Part shown: positions 9,638-18,227 of the stretch, piece by piece
How positions within the stretch are numbered: position 1 is the first letter of the stretch
Layout of the letters: every line of letters begins with the position of its first letter
Assembly: GCA_040219575.1 (NCBI GenBank)
Contig: JAVJSD010000112.1
Coordinates: 28,828 to 92,827, forward strand
DNA length: 64,000 nucleotides
Source: JAVJSD01 sp040219575
GTDB lineage: Bacteria > Planctomycetota > Planctomycetia > Pirellulales > Pirellulaceae
Reading direction: 5' to 3'
Notes under the pieces: generated by a model
The model's input: only the letters and a program-made list of their open reading frames with translations
What the model was told of the DNA's origin: nothing
Database searches by the model: none
Made by a program: the position numbers and the translations under genes

Positions 9638-9802
9638 TGCCGGTTTTGCTGGACGTGACGGTGCCGCCCGACCGATAGAGATTACGGACCCGGTGCGCGG
9701 TTTCCCGATTCGCCATGTGGATCGCCCGCGCCCGGGGCGCATTGTTTCCGCACCGACTGTAGGTCGGACTGCATTTCACGTCTCATCGACGGCGACGCTG
9801 CC

Positions 9803-10243
9803 ATGCAAATTGCCACCTCGCGTTTTGGAAATGTCGACATCGAAGCCGACGATATCCTGCTGTTTTCCGCCGGAATCTACGGCTTCGAGGAGTGTCGGCA
9901 CTGGGTGCTGCTGGCGGACGCCGACAACGACGCCGTGGCCTGGCTGCAAAGCCTGTCTCGCCCCGATGTGGCCGTGCCGGTCGTCAGTCCAAGGCGTTTT
10001 CTGCCTGGCTACCAGGTGCGCGTCGGCCGCAGTCAGCTCGATTCGCTGGAGCTGTCGGCGCCGGACAGCGCCTACGTGCTGTCGGTGCTCGCGCGGGACG
10101 ATCACAGCCTGACCATCAACCTCAGGGCTCCACTGATCGTCAATCTCGATCGCCGCCTGGGGCGGCAAGTGGTCACCAGCGATGAACAGCCGGTGGCGCA
10201 TCGGCTGGCGGAAGCGGCGCCGAGCCTGCGAAAAAGCGCCTGA
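9803..10243 (+). CDS. fliW: FliW, flagellar assembly factor
   Basis: FliW, 146 aa, a cytoplasmic protein that binds flagellin and CsrA. Family features are visible: an N-terminal TSRFGNVDIEADDILLFSAGIYGFEE block, a central LADADNDAVAWLQSLSRPDVAVPVVSP block and the conserved NLRAPLIVNLDRRLGRQVV block near residues 108-127. In Bacillus, FliW antagonises CsrA and is itself titrated by flagellin, which links filament export to flagellin translation. Here fliW, csrA and flagellin are consecutive, which supports that circuit. The 165-nt gap after flgL may hold its own promoter, but no convincing motif was seen. Confidence 0.95.
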   Translation: MQIATSRFGNVDIEADDILLFSAGIYGFEECRHWVLLADADNDAVAWLQSLSRPDVAVPVVSPRRFLPGYQVRVGRSQLDSLELSAPDSAYVLSVLARDDHSLTINLRAPLIVNLDRRLGRQVVTSDEQPVAHRLAEAAPSLRKSA

Positions 10244-10458
10244 TACAGGCCGCGCGGTCGCTACATCGCTAACGTTTGACTCCCACAAGGATTTTGGCTG
10301 GGGGGCGTCCGATACTTGCATTGTGAGCCATTTGTCCCGTCGCCGCACAGGCGACCTGATGACGACAGCGGCTCCCGACGCTCACGCGTGACTGCCATCC
10401 TCCCGCCCCCTTGGAAACCAGACCGCCGATGTTTCGCGGCGAATAGAAGGAGTCAACG

Positions 10459-10674
10459 ATGCTGGTTTTGTCCCGACACCGTGACGAAAGCATCATGATC
10501 GGCGACGACGTTGTCGTGACGATCGTCGACATTCGTGGAGACAAGGTGCGTCTGGGAATCGAGGCCCCGCAAGACATTCCCGTCCATCGCCAGGAAGTCT
10601 ACGAAGCGATCCAACGCGAAAACCGCAAGGCCGCCGAAATGCGCCAATCCGACACGCGCAAGCTGGGGAAATAG
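10459..10674 (+). CDS. csrA: CsrA, translational regulator
   Basis: Carbon storage regulator homologue, 71 aa, the usual size. The start has a strong ribosome binding site (GAAGGAG at 10445-10451). The N-terminus MLVLSRHRDESIMIGDDV and the region VRLGIEAPQDIPVHRQEVYEAI are textbook CsrA; the RNA-contact residues Leu4 and Arg6 and the VHR motif (Arg44) are intact. CsrA is a dimeric RNA-binding protein that recognises GGA in hairpin loops and usually blocks translation. It follows fliW and precedes flagellin, whose leader holds several AGGA motifs. The C-terminal tail is short and charged. Confidence 0.97.
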   Translation: MLVLSRHRDESIMIGDDVVVTIVDIRGDKVRLGIEAPQDIPVHRQEVYEAIQRENRKAAEMRQSDTRKLGK

Positions 10675-11154
10675 CGCCCGCCGGGTCGCACGGGCGGCTC
10701 GCGACGGTCGGATTGGGGTAGGGCGACGCTTCCTTGCGGTCGCGGTCGTCTCGGACGCTGCCGGCGTCGCGCCGAAGTAGAGTAGGCGGCAAAAGCGACG
10801 ACGCACCCTCGGCCGACGACTTGGCGCCTCTTCCGCTCGCCGTGTCGCCCGTCCCTGTGGGCATTCCCTCGAGCGAAGCAAGCCGCCGGCTTCCCCCTCA
10901 TCTTCCCGCGCTTCGATCGCTTCGCGGGCATGGCGCCGCTCGCCTGCCCCTGCAATTCACGCGTTCAACTCGACGCGTTGAATCATCACGCCCCTCTCCC
11001 AGGATCGACTTTCCCGGTCGTAGGGGTTGTCCCTCTTATGTACCGCGATGGTACGGAAAACACGCCCTGTTTCCTTTCGTTCTGGCAGGAACAGCTGCCG
11101 AAATAGGAACATATCGACCACGAGAACCCGCAGGAGCATTTTTTTCAAATTACC
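10675..11154 (+). other. Intergenic stretch between csrA and the flagellin promoter
   Basis: About 480 nt with no convincing gene. A GC-rich 6-bp inverted repeat (CGCCCG at 10675-10680, CGGGCG at 10691-10696) immediately follows csrA but lacks a T-run, so it is at best a weak terminator. The rest is GC-rich and then, from about 11,080, becomes unusually AT-rich for this window, as expected just upstream of a promoter. Confidence 0.4.
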
Positions 11155-11182
11155 TAAAGTGCTCACTCTCACCAGTCGATAG
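11155..11182 (+). promoter_or_regulatory. Sigma28 (FliA)-type promoter of flagellin
   Basis: TAAAGTGC at 11155-11162 and GTCGATAG at 11175-11182 match the flagellar sigma28 consensus (TAAAGTTT and GCCGATAA) at 5/8-6/8 positions each, including the TAAA and CGATA cores. TAAA to the -10 element is separated by 16 nt against the usual 15. The site lies in a local AT-rich patch about 295 nt before the flagellin start. No other TAAA-N15/16-CGATA pair was noticed near the flagellar genes. The call is by eye. Confidence 0.6.
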
Positions 11183-11189
11183 TTTCCCC

Positions 11190-11477
11190 TAGACGGCATG
11201 GTGCACCGTGTCGCCAGGATTGCGCGATAGGCGTTGGATCGCCTGAAGCGCGGAAGAAGCAGCAGCAGATTAGGAGGAGCCGGTTCGGATCCGCGGCGTT
11301 GTGCTGAGGAACGGTCGGCGGTGGAAACAAGGAACGGTCAATCAATACAAGCCGTTGGCCGCGACGTGGCAGGAACGAAAACCCTCCCGTGGCGGCCGTG
11401 GCCGGAATCGCGGCGCTCTGACTGGGGCGTCGCCCCGTCCAACGACAAAGTCCTCAACAACCTGAAGGGGTTTTTGC
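11190..11477 (+). promoter_or_regulatory. Flagellin leader with AGGA motifs, probable CsrA target
   Basis: If transcription starts near 11,190, flagellin mRNA has a leader of about 288 nt. It contains AGGA at 11216-11219, AGGAGGA at 11272-11278, and AGGA at 11307-11310, 11330-11333 and 11371-11374. The 10-mer AGGAACGGTC occurs twice (11307 and 11330). A tight hairpin, GGGGC-GTC-GCCCC, lies at 11424-11436, and the ribosome binding site GAAGGGG is at 11464-11470. GGA-containing sites are what CsrA binds, and csrA with its antagonist fliW is immediately upstream. Control by CsrA is inference. Confidence 0.5.
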
Positions 11478-14400
11478 ATGACCCGCATTAACACGAACGT
11501 CAGCTCCCTAATCGCGCAGAAGACGTTGGCCCGCTCCAACGCCGACTTGCAGACCGCTCTCACCCGCCTCAGCACCGGTTTGCGGATCAACGTCGGTAAA
11601 GACGATCCGGCCGGTTTGATCGCCAGCGAAAGCCTCCGCAGCGACATCATCAGCGTCGAGAAGGCGATCACCAACAGCGAGCGGGCCAACCAGCTCATCG
11701 CCACGGCCGACAGCGCCCTGGGCCAGGTCAGCCAGTTGCTGAACGACATCCGCGGCCTGGTTTCGGAAGCCGCCAATACGGGCGCGCTCAGCGACGATCA
11801 GATCGCCGCCAATCAGCTCCAGCTCGACTCGTCGCTGGAAGCCATCGACCGCATCGCGCAAATCACATCGTTCCAGGGCCGCAAGCTGCTCGACGGCAGC
11901 CTCGACTTCATCACTTCGAACGTCAACACCTCGGCGATCGAAGGCCTTCAAATCGATCAAGCGAACTTCGGCACCTTGAGCGCGATCGGCGTGAAGGTGA
12001 ACGTGGTGACGCAGGCCACGCGGGGACAACTCAACTTCGGTCTCGGCGCCATCGCCGAGGATGTCGTGCTGGAAGTCGGCGGGGCCAACGGCACGGAGGC
12101 GTTCAACTTCGCCTCGGCCAGCACCATCGACGAAATCGCCACCGCGGTGAACCTCGTTTCCGACGCCACCGGCGTGCGGGCCGTTGTCGCCACCGAAGCG
12201 ACGCAGGGTTCGATCACGGTCTCCAGCCTGGGTCAGAACAACGACATCGTGCTGACCGCCAACGACGCCGGCTTCGACGCGGGCAACGTGCGGGTCAAGT
12301 TCACCGAGGGAGGCACCACCAGCACCGTCGCCAACTACACGCCCAGCAGCGGCTCGGGCGATCCCGCCACCATCGACGTGGCGCTGCGGACCGTAGCCTC
12401 GGTTTCGGCGGAAGGCACGATCGAAGACGACTCGATCCTCGCGGCCGCCTCGGCCACCTTCACCGACGGCGGTGCGGGCAGCAACGACGACCTGGTGTTC
12501 ACGGCCAAGCAGGCCGGTGCGGCGGGCAACGACATCTCCATCGCCATCAACACCGGCGCCGGCGCCAACTCGGTGGCTTACAACCAGGCCACCAAGACGC
12601 TCACGGTCAACGTCACCGGCACGCCGGCGGCGGGCGTGATCGCCGACCTGGTGAACACCGACGCGGTCGCCAGCCAATTCGTCACGGTCACCAACGCCAC
12701 GGGCAGCGACGGCACTGGCACCTTCGCCGGCAGCGTCGCGGCGACCAAGCTCACCGGCGGCAAGGGCGACGTGAACAACGACCTGAAGATCACCGCCAAC
12801 TTCGCCGGTACCGCCTTCAACGACGCGAACGTGCACTACGTGAACGGCGCCAAGGCCACCTCGGCGGGGATTCAGTCGGCCAACAACACTGCTTCGCTCA
12901 CCTTCGGCGGCTTGGGCGGCGGTGGTGTGGGGCAGGTGACGTTGACGTCGAAGCTGGCGGGAGAGGCCGGCAACGACATCAAGCTGATCGTCGATACCAA
13001 AGACAGCAACGGCGCCGCCACTCCCGACGTGGCCGTTAGCGGTAATACGATCACGGTCACGGTCAATACCGACACGGGCAATATCAACACGGCGGCGGAG
13101 ATTGTCACCGCGATCAACAACAACGCGTCCGCCAGCCAACTGGTACTGGCATCGGAGGCCAACGCCGGTGCGATCACGGCCACGGCCGACGACGCCGGTA
13201 CGGAGTTCATCGGCAGCGCCGCCAACGGTGGTCGGAATCTGAGCAACTCGCGCAACGCGACAGCGACCCTCGCCGGCGGCAACAACACGTCGCTGGTCGT
13301 GACCGCCAAGGAAGCGGGCCTGGCGGGCAACGGAGTGAGCGTCGAGATCGTCGATGACGGCACCGGCCCCTCGGTCGCCGTGACGGGCTCAAGCATCGTG
13401 GTCACCACGGGCGGCGCCACGACCGTCGACGCGCTGGCCACGTTGATCAACAGCAACGAGGCCGCGAGCCGTCTGGTGTCAGTGAAAACCATTGGCGATT
13501 CCACCGCCAACTTCGCCGATGGCGCCGGCGCGGGCACGGTGGCCGCCACGAGTCTGTCGGGCGCCGGACAGGGCGAGTACGTCGAGTACTCGTCCGACGC
13601 CAAGGCGGCCCAGGCCTCGGTCACGTTCGGTACGGCGACCGCCGACGATTTCATCGTCACCGCGGCCAACGCCGGCACGGACTACAACAACGTCAGCATC
13701 GTGCTGCAGACCAGCGCCAGCGTCACCACCACCGATCCGACGGCCAGCTACGACGAGAACACGAAGGTTCTCACCGTTACGATCAACAATGGCGCCGCCA
13801 CCAACCTGGGTAAGATTCGCGACGCGATTGAAGCAGTCACCGTTGGCGGTGAACAGGCCTTCAGCGTGGCGGCCGACAGTTCGAGCAACGACGCCGCGAA
13901 CTTCAGCACCACGACGATCGACGGCTCCGCACTCGGCGCCCTCGGTCTGACGGCGGGCGACGAAATTGGCAACACCGGCAACACCGGCGGCGAAGCCAAT
14001 ACGCTGTTCGTGTACGTCGAAGACGGCGTCAGCACGGCGCAGAACGTGATCGACGCCCTCAACAACGCCAAGGCGGACAGCACCGGTCAGAACGCGACCA
14101 CCAAGCGAGCCGCCGAACTGTTCACGTTCACGAACGCCGACGACAATGACGGCAGCGGCAAGCTGTTTGAATTGACGACCTCCGACGCTTTGAGCGGAGG
14201 CGTCGACGGCGGCGGCATCGCGGCGGACGGCGAGGAAATCGTCAACGCCATCAACGCCACCTCCGGCCTCAGCGATCTGGTGACCGCCTCGCTGGCGGAA
14301 GGCAACGACGGCAAGAATGTCGCCGCGGCGGCTTTCCAGGAATACGCCTTCACGGGCGTGGCCGCCAATAACAACCGGCTGCAGTTCCTGGGCGGCCTCG

Positions 14401-16493
14401 ATTCGGCCGACATTCAGCTGATCGCGGCCGGCGTGGACACCGCACTGAGCATCACCGACAACCGTGGCTTCGCCAACGTGGTGAAGGACTCGGATGCGGC
14501 GAACTCGGCCCTGGTGTTCACGGCCAAGGAGAAAGGCGCCGACCTCGACGGCGTCCGCGTGGTCTTTGTGTCGGACCCCGAAACGGAAAAAGGCAGCGAA
14601 ACCGTCTCCTACGACGCCGACAACAAGGTGCTCAAGTTCAATATCGCCGCGGACAACGAAGACGCCAGCGGCAACGTGGTCGCCTCGCTAAACACCACGG
14701 CCGCCGAGATCATCACCGCCCTGCAGGCGGATGACTACGCCAGCCAGTTCTTCGACGTGTCGAACTTCGGCACCAGCGACGGAACCGGCATCGTCGATTC
14801 CGACTTGTCGCAGGCCTTCGTCGATCTCGAGTTCAACTCGGGCGTCAACGTGCTGCGGGTGCGTTCGAACTCCTACGGCACCGACGGCAACGATCTGCAG
14901 ATCAACCTCGTCGATACGAACAACGCCGCCTTGTCGGCTTCGTTCGCCAGCGACGTGCTGACGATCACGCTCGACAAGGACCTCGTGACGCTCAATGATC
15001 TGGAGACCGCCATCAACACGTTGGTCGGCGGCCAGTTCACCGCGGAAGTGATCGAGGTGGACGATCCCGCCGACCTCAGCGGCTACGACGGCACCTTCGG
15101 CACCGCCGTGGATTTCGCCGGCGGCGTGGGTACGGACGCGGACAGCGACAGCGTCCCCGACGCTTCGGCGAGCGACGCCATCACCAGCGGCGGCCGCGGC
15201 GACGCGCTGCAGATCAACCTGGCGACCGACTCCAACGGTTTGGTTACGACCACGGCGAACGACCTGATCGAATTCTTCGACGATTCGGCCAACGCTCTGC
15301 TCGTGAACAACTTCGGCATCAGCCTCAGCAACGCCGAAGGCAGCCTCGGCACCGGTGTGCTTACCGCCACCACCGAGGACATCGAGTTCACGACCTCCGG
15401 CATCTCGCTGGTGGATCAGCAGGCGGTGGGTACGTCGGTCGCCGTGAACGGCGTCAACGCCCGGATTCAGGTGACCGCCGATCAGCAAGGCGCCGCGTTC
15501 GACAACGTCTCCGTGGTGCTGGTCAACGACGACGGCATCTCGGCCGGCAACGAAGAAGCGTCGTACGACGCCTCGTCGAAGACGCTGACGGTCAAGATCG
15601 ACCAGGCCAACACCACCGCCAACCAGGTGATCTCCGCCATCAATACCGATGTCGGCGATCTGTTCACGGCGGCGGTCGGCACCGGCGGCTTGGGCACCGG
15701 CAAGGTGACCACCGGCGATTCGCTGACGCTGACCGGCGGTGTGGTCGAGAGCGGCTCGGTGCAAGGCGCCTCGTTCCTGGGCAACGCCGACGAGGCCAAC
15801 ACCGGCCTGACGTTCGAATCGACTCGCTTCGGTTCGGATTCGTTCGTGTCGGTGAAAGCCCTCAGCGGAACCTTCAGCCTGACGGACGTCAACGGCGCCG
15901 CGTCGGACCGCAGCATCGGCACGGACATCAACGCCCGGGTGAACGGCATCCAGGCGGTCGGCCGCGGTCTGCAGGCCTCGATCAACACCTCGTCGCTCGA
16001 CCTCAGCTTCTCGATCAACTCGTCGGTGACCGACGGCAGCGAGTACGAGTTCGAGATCAGCGGCGGTGGGGCTCTGTTCCAACTCGGTCCGGACGTGGTC
16101 AGCAACCAGCAGGCCCGACTCGGCATTCAGAGTGTGAGCACGGCCACCCTGGGCGGCGTCTCCGGACGTCTGTTCGAACTCCGCTCCGGCGGCGCCAAGG
16201 CCCTCAACAACGACACGGGCGGTGCGGCCAACATCGTGGAAGAAGTGATCACCGTGGTCACCTCGCTTCGCGGTCGATTGGGTGCGTTCCAGAAGACGAC
16301 CCTCGAGTCGAACATCTTCACGTTGAACGACACGCTGGCCAACCTGACCGACGCCGAAAGCTCGATCCGCGACGCCGACTTCGCCGCGGAAAGCGCCCGA
16401 CTGACGCGAGCTCAGATTCTCGTCCAGTCCGGCACCTCGGTGTTGTCGATCGCCAACAGCAATCCACAAAACGTTCTCGCCCTGCTGCGTTAA
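11478..16493 (+). CDS. Giant flagellin with repeat-filled variable region
   Basis: Filament protein, 1671 aa, about three to six times the usual flagellin length. Residues 1-145 are canonical D0/D1: MTRINTNVSSLIAQKTL, LSTGLRINVGKDDPAGL, ANQLIATADSAL and SFQGRKLLDGS. Residues about 1580-1671 are the matching C-terminal half: GRLGAFQKTTLESNI, ESSIRDADFAAES and ILVQSGTSVLSIANSNPQNVLALLR. Between them lies roughly 1430 residues of Thr/Ala/Asn/Asp/Gly-rich beta sequence. It includes at least seven divergent copies of a 100-residue repeat (about 325-428, 471-585, 594-695, 711-820, 1005-1112, 1115-1215, 1325-1425) that also occurs in FlgL. The repeat core is LVFTAKxAGxxGNxVxI, xxSYDxxxKxLTVxI, TTAxxVxxAIN, then NDGTG. 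There are no Cys. Export is through the flagellar type III system. It ends in a clear terminator, so it is probably monocistronic. Confidence 0.95.
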   Translation: MTRINTNVSSLIAQKTLARSNADLQTALTRLSTGLRINVGKDDPAGLIASESLRSDIISVEKAITNSERANQLIATADSALGQVSQLLNDIRGLVSEAANTGALSDDQIAANQLQLDSSLEAIDRIAQITSFQGRKLLDGSLDFITSNVNTSAIEGLQIDQANFGTLSAIGVKVNVVTQATRGQLNFGLGAIAEDVVLEVGGANGTEAFNFASASTIDEIATAVNLVSDATGVRAVVATEATQGSITVSSLGQNNDIVLTANDAGFDAGNVRVKFTEGGTTSTVANYTPSSGSGDPATIDVALRTVASVSAEGTIEDDSILAAASATFTDGGAGSNDDLVFTAKQAGAAGNDISIAINTGAGANSVAYNQATKTLTVNVTGTPAAGVIADLVNTDAVASQFVTVTNATGSDGTGTFAGSVAATKLTGGKGDVNNDLKITANFAGTAFNDANVHYVNGAKATSAGIQSANNTASLTFGGLGGGGVGQVTLTSKLAGEAGNDIKLIVDTKDSNGAATPDVAVSGNTITVTVNTDTGNINTAAEIVTAINNNASASQLVLASEANAGAITATADDAGTEFIGSAANGGRNLSNSRNATATLAGGNNTSLVVTAKEAGLAGNGVSVEIVDDGTGPSVAVTGSSIVVTTGGATTVDALATLINSNEAASRLVSVKTIGDSTANFADGAGAGTVAATSLSGAGQGEYVEYSSDAKAAQASVTFGTATADDFIVTAANAGTDYNNVSIVLQTSASVTTTDPTASYDENTKVLTVTINNGAATNLGKIRDAIEAVTVGGEQAFSVAADSSSNDAANFSTTTIDGSALGALGLTAGDEIGNTGNTGGEANTLFVYVEDGVSTAQNVIDALNNAKADSTGQNATTKRAAELFTFTNADDNDGSGKLFELTTSDALSGGVDGGGIAADGEEIVNAINATSGLSDLVTASLAEGNDGKNVAAAAFQEYAFTGVAANNNRLQFLGGLDSADIQLIAAGVDTALSITDNRGFANVVKDSDAANSALVFTAKEKGADLDGVRVVFVSDPETEKGSETVSYDADNKVLKFNIAADNEDASGNVVASLNTTAAEIITALQADDYASQFFDVSNFGTSDGTGIVDSDLSQAFVDLEFNSGVNVLRVRSNSYGTDGNDLQINLVDTNNAALSASFASDVLTITLDKDLVTLNDLETAINTLVGGQFTAEVIEVDDPADLSGYDGTFGTAVDFAGGVGTDADSDSVPDASASDAITSGGRGDALQINLATDSNGLVTTTANDLIEFFDDSANALLVNNFGISLSNAEGSLGTGVLTATTEDIEFTTSGISLVDQQAVGTSVAVNGVNARIQVTADQQGAAFDNVSVVLVNDDGISAGNEEASYDASSKTLTVKIDQANTTANQVISAINTDVGDLFTAAVGTGGLGTGKVTTGDSLTLTGGVVESGSVQGASFLGNADEANTGLTFESTRFGSDSFVSVKALSGTFSLTDVNGAASDRSIGTDINARVNGIQAVGRGLQASINTSSLDLSFSINSSVTDGSEYEFEISGGGALFQLGPDVVSNQQARLGIQSVSTATLGGVSGRLFELRSGGAKALNNDTGGAANIVEEVITVVTSLRGRLGAFQKTTLESNIFTLNDTLANLTDAESSIRDADFAAESARLTRAQILVQSGTSVLSIANSNPQNVLALLR

Positions 16494-16525
16494 GCGGCGA
16501 GCGGGAGCGTATCGGATAACGACCA

Positions 16526-16561
16526 CGCCGGTCTTCGCCTCGCGCGAAGGCCGGCGTTTTT
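16526..16561 (+). terminator. Intrinsic terminator of flagellin
   Basis: Stem CGCCGG/CCGGCG (16526-16531, 16551-16556) continues as CTTCG/CGAAG (16533-16537, 16545-16549) around a 7-nt loop and is followed by five T at 16557-16561. It lies 33 nt after the flagellin stop. This is the clearest rho-independent terminator in the window. Confidence 0.85.
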
Positions 16562-16676
16562 CGTAGGATAGGCATCCTGCCTGTCCGAGCAACGTTTCGG
16601 GGAGGAACTCGGCGGACTGTGCTGCGATCGCGGGCGCCAAGCGATGTGTTCGGACAGCCTGGAAGGCTGTCCTACG
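16562..16676. repeat. Inverted repeat of the GTAGGA-CAGCC type
   Basis: Left arm 16562-16588 and right arm 16650-16676 are imperfect inverted copies sharing CGTAGGA and CTGTCCGA; each arm is itself a partial hairpin (GGACAGCC...GGCTGTCC in the right arm). The spacer is about 61 nt. It fills the gap between the convergent flagellin and methyltransferase genes. Confidence 0.7.
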
Positions 16677-16677
16677 A

Positions 16678-17970
16678 TCAGCCGCCGCTCTGGTGGCGCA
16701 TCACCATCAGGTCGTGGGCTCGCAGCGTGTTCCAGGACTGCAGGCACACCTCGCGAATCTGCTCAGGCGGCGTGCCGGGCATCTGCCGGGCGATGGTGCG
16801 GATGATCTCGCCCATGGTGCGCCGTCCATCGACCAGGGCGAAGAAGGGACGCGTTACCTGATTCAGCTCCACGCCCAGGTTCAGCGTCAGCCCCATCGTG
16901 AACGTGACCTCCATCTTCCAAACGCTTTCCTTGCAATCGCGGATTGCCTGGGGAACCTTGAAGGCGGTCGCCTGGAAGCCGAACTCCGGCACGCTCTCGT
17001 CATCGCGGGGATTGCAGAAGGTATCGCTGGACGGCGAGGTCCAGAAAATGTGCTTCTTGACCGCGCCCCACATCAACTCGCAGGCGTGATGCATCAGCGG
17101 CAGCGGCAAGGCCTCCACCTGGCGGCGAATCTCCGGATCGGGAAACACCAGCGAAGGCTCGAAGCAGAGCCGGAATTCCGGCGCGAACTCGACGAACTTC
17201 AGCCCCACCGTGTCGAGGAACTGGTACAGCTGGAGAATGTTGTAGGCCCGGTCCTGGCTGTGCAGCAGCAGGTCGTAGATTTCGGCGTCGGTGTTGCCGC
17301 TTTCCACACCGAACAGCTTCTCGCCGCGGCGGTACCAGTTGGTGTCCGGCAGCGAGCGGATCGTCCGCCGCGTCAGGTCGATCATTTCCCGCGGATCGTC
17401 CTTTCCATCCGTGATCAACCGCATCAACTCCTGCATCTGGTAGACGCCCGTCCGCGCGTACTGCCCGTAGACCATCAGCATCATCGCGCCTTCCGGCTTG
17501 AGCGCGTCGGCCAGCGTCTTCAGCCCCTCGGGCGGATCCGCCAGGTGGTGCAGCACGCCGCAGCAGTTGATGTAGTCGAATTCTCCCAGTCCCAGGGTAG
17601 GCAGATCGAGCAGCGATTGCTGCACAAACCGGACGCTCCGCTGCAGGCCGCGCCGCCGGATCCGCTGCCGAGCCACCTCGATCGAGGCGGTGCTGAGATC
17701 CAAATGGATGATCTCGGCGCCGCGGTCCCGAAGCTGCTCCGCCAGAAAGACCGTCGCGTCGCCGGTTCCGCCGCCCGCCACGAGCACGCGAAATCCGTCG
17801 CTGAAGTTCCGCCGGCCGCGGTAGCAATAGCAGTTGAGCTGCTTCAGATCGTCGCACGAGGTGGCGAGCAGCCGCTGCGACTCTTCCTGGGGATCGCGGT
17901 GCGGATAGGGAAGCGCCTCGTACTGGCGGCGCACGCTGGCGGTGGTATGGCTGCCGGCGACTGTGGCCAT
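16678..17970 (-). CDS. Class I SAM-dependent methyltransferase with C-terminal extra domain
   Basis: Methyltransferase of the Rossmann type, 430 aa from ATG 17970, chosen because GAGAGA lies 5 nt upstream; a GTG at 18003 would add 11 residues. Seen: an N-terminal RRQYEALPYPHRDP motif, SAM motif I VLVAGGGTGD (residues 62-71), an acidic residue after the next strand (IIHLDLS), and YINCCGVLHHLADPPEGL as motif IV region. The C-terminal 80 residues (from about RPFFALVDGRRTMGEI) look like a small helical domain similar to PqqD-type or winged-helix units. The substrate is unknown. It is tail to tail with flagellin, so flagellin modification is possible but unproven. It could equally act on a small molecule. 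Confidence 0.75.
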   Translation of the reverse strand: MATVAGSHTTASVRRQYEALPYPHRDPQEESQRLLATSCDDLKQLNCYCYRGRRNFSDGFRVLVAGGGTGDATVFLAEQLRDRGAEIIHLDLSTASIEVARQRIRRRGLQRSVRFVQQSLLDLPTLGLGEFDYINCCGVLHHLADPPEGLKTLADALKPEGAMMLMVYGQYARTGVYQMQELMRLITDGKDDPREMIDLTRRTIRSLPDTNWYRRGEKLFGVESGNTDAEIYDLLLHSQDRAYNILQLYQFLDTVGLKFVEFAPEFRLCFEPSLVFPDPEIRRQVEALPLPLMHHACELMWGAVKKHIFWTSPSSDTFCNPRDDESVPEFGFQATAFKVPQAIRDCKESVWKMEVTFTMGLTLNLGVELNQVTRPFFALVDGRRTMGEIIRTIARQMPGTPPEQIREVCLQSWNTLRAHDLMVMRHQSGG

Positions 17971-18227
17971 GTGATCTCTCTCGGCGACACGAAGATCCTT
18001 CACCGGGCGGCCGGCGCTCGACAGCGACGCCGCGGCGCCGTCGGACCTTCTCGTGAGTGGATGGCGAATGTTCGCCAGCTTTACCGAAATGCCGGCGGGG
18101 CGTCGAGATCATCTCCGCACTGCTAGCAGTTCGCCGTGCAACAGGCCATCAGCCCGCCGAAGCACGCACGCAGCGCGCCGAATCGAAGGGGTCGAGGAAA
18201 CCCGCGGGCTCAAACGCGCCGCCGGCT

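Noticed and set aside
6266..9742. 1158-codon open frame antisense to flgL
   Set aside because: Arg/Gly/Val-rich shadow of a high-GC coding frame; the + strand frame has full FlgL ends.
11234..11491. 85-codon frame in the flagellin leader
   Set aside because: It overlaps the flagellin start, is Arg/Ser-rich, lacks a good ribosome binding site and fits better as untranslated leader.
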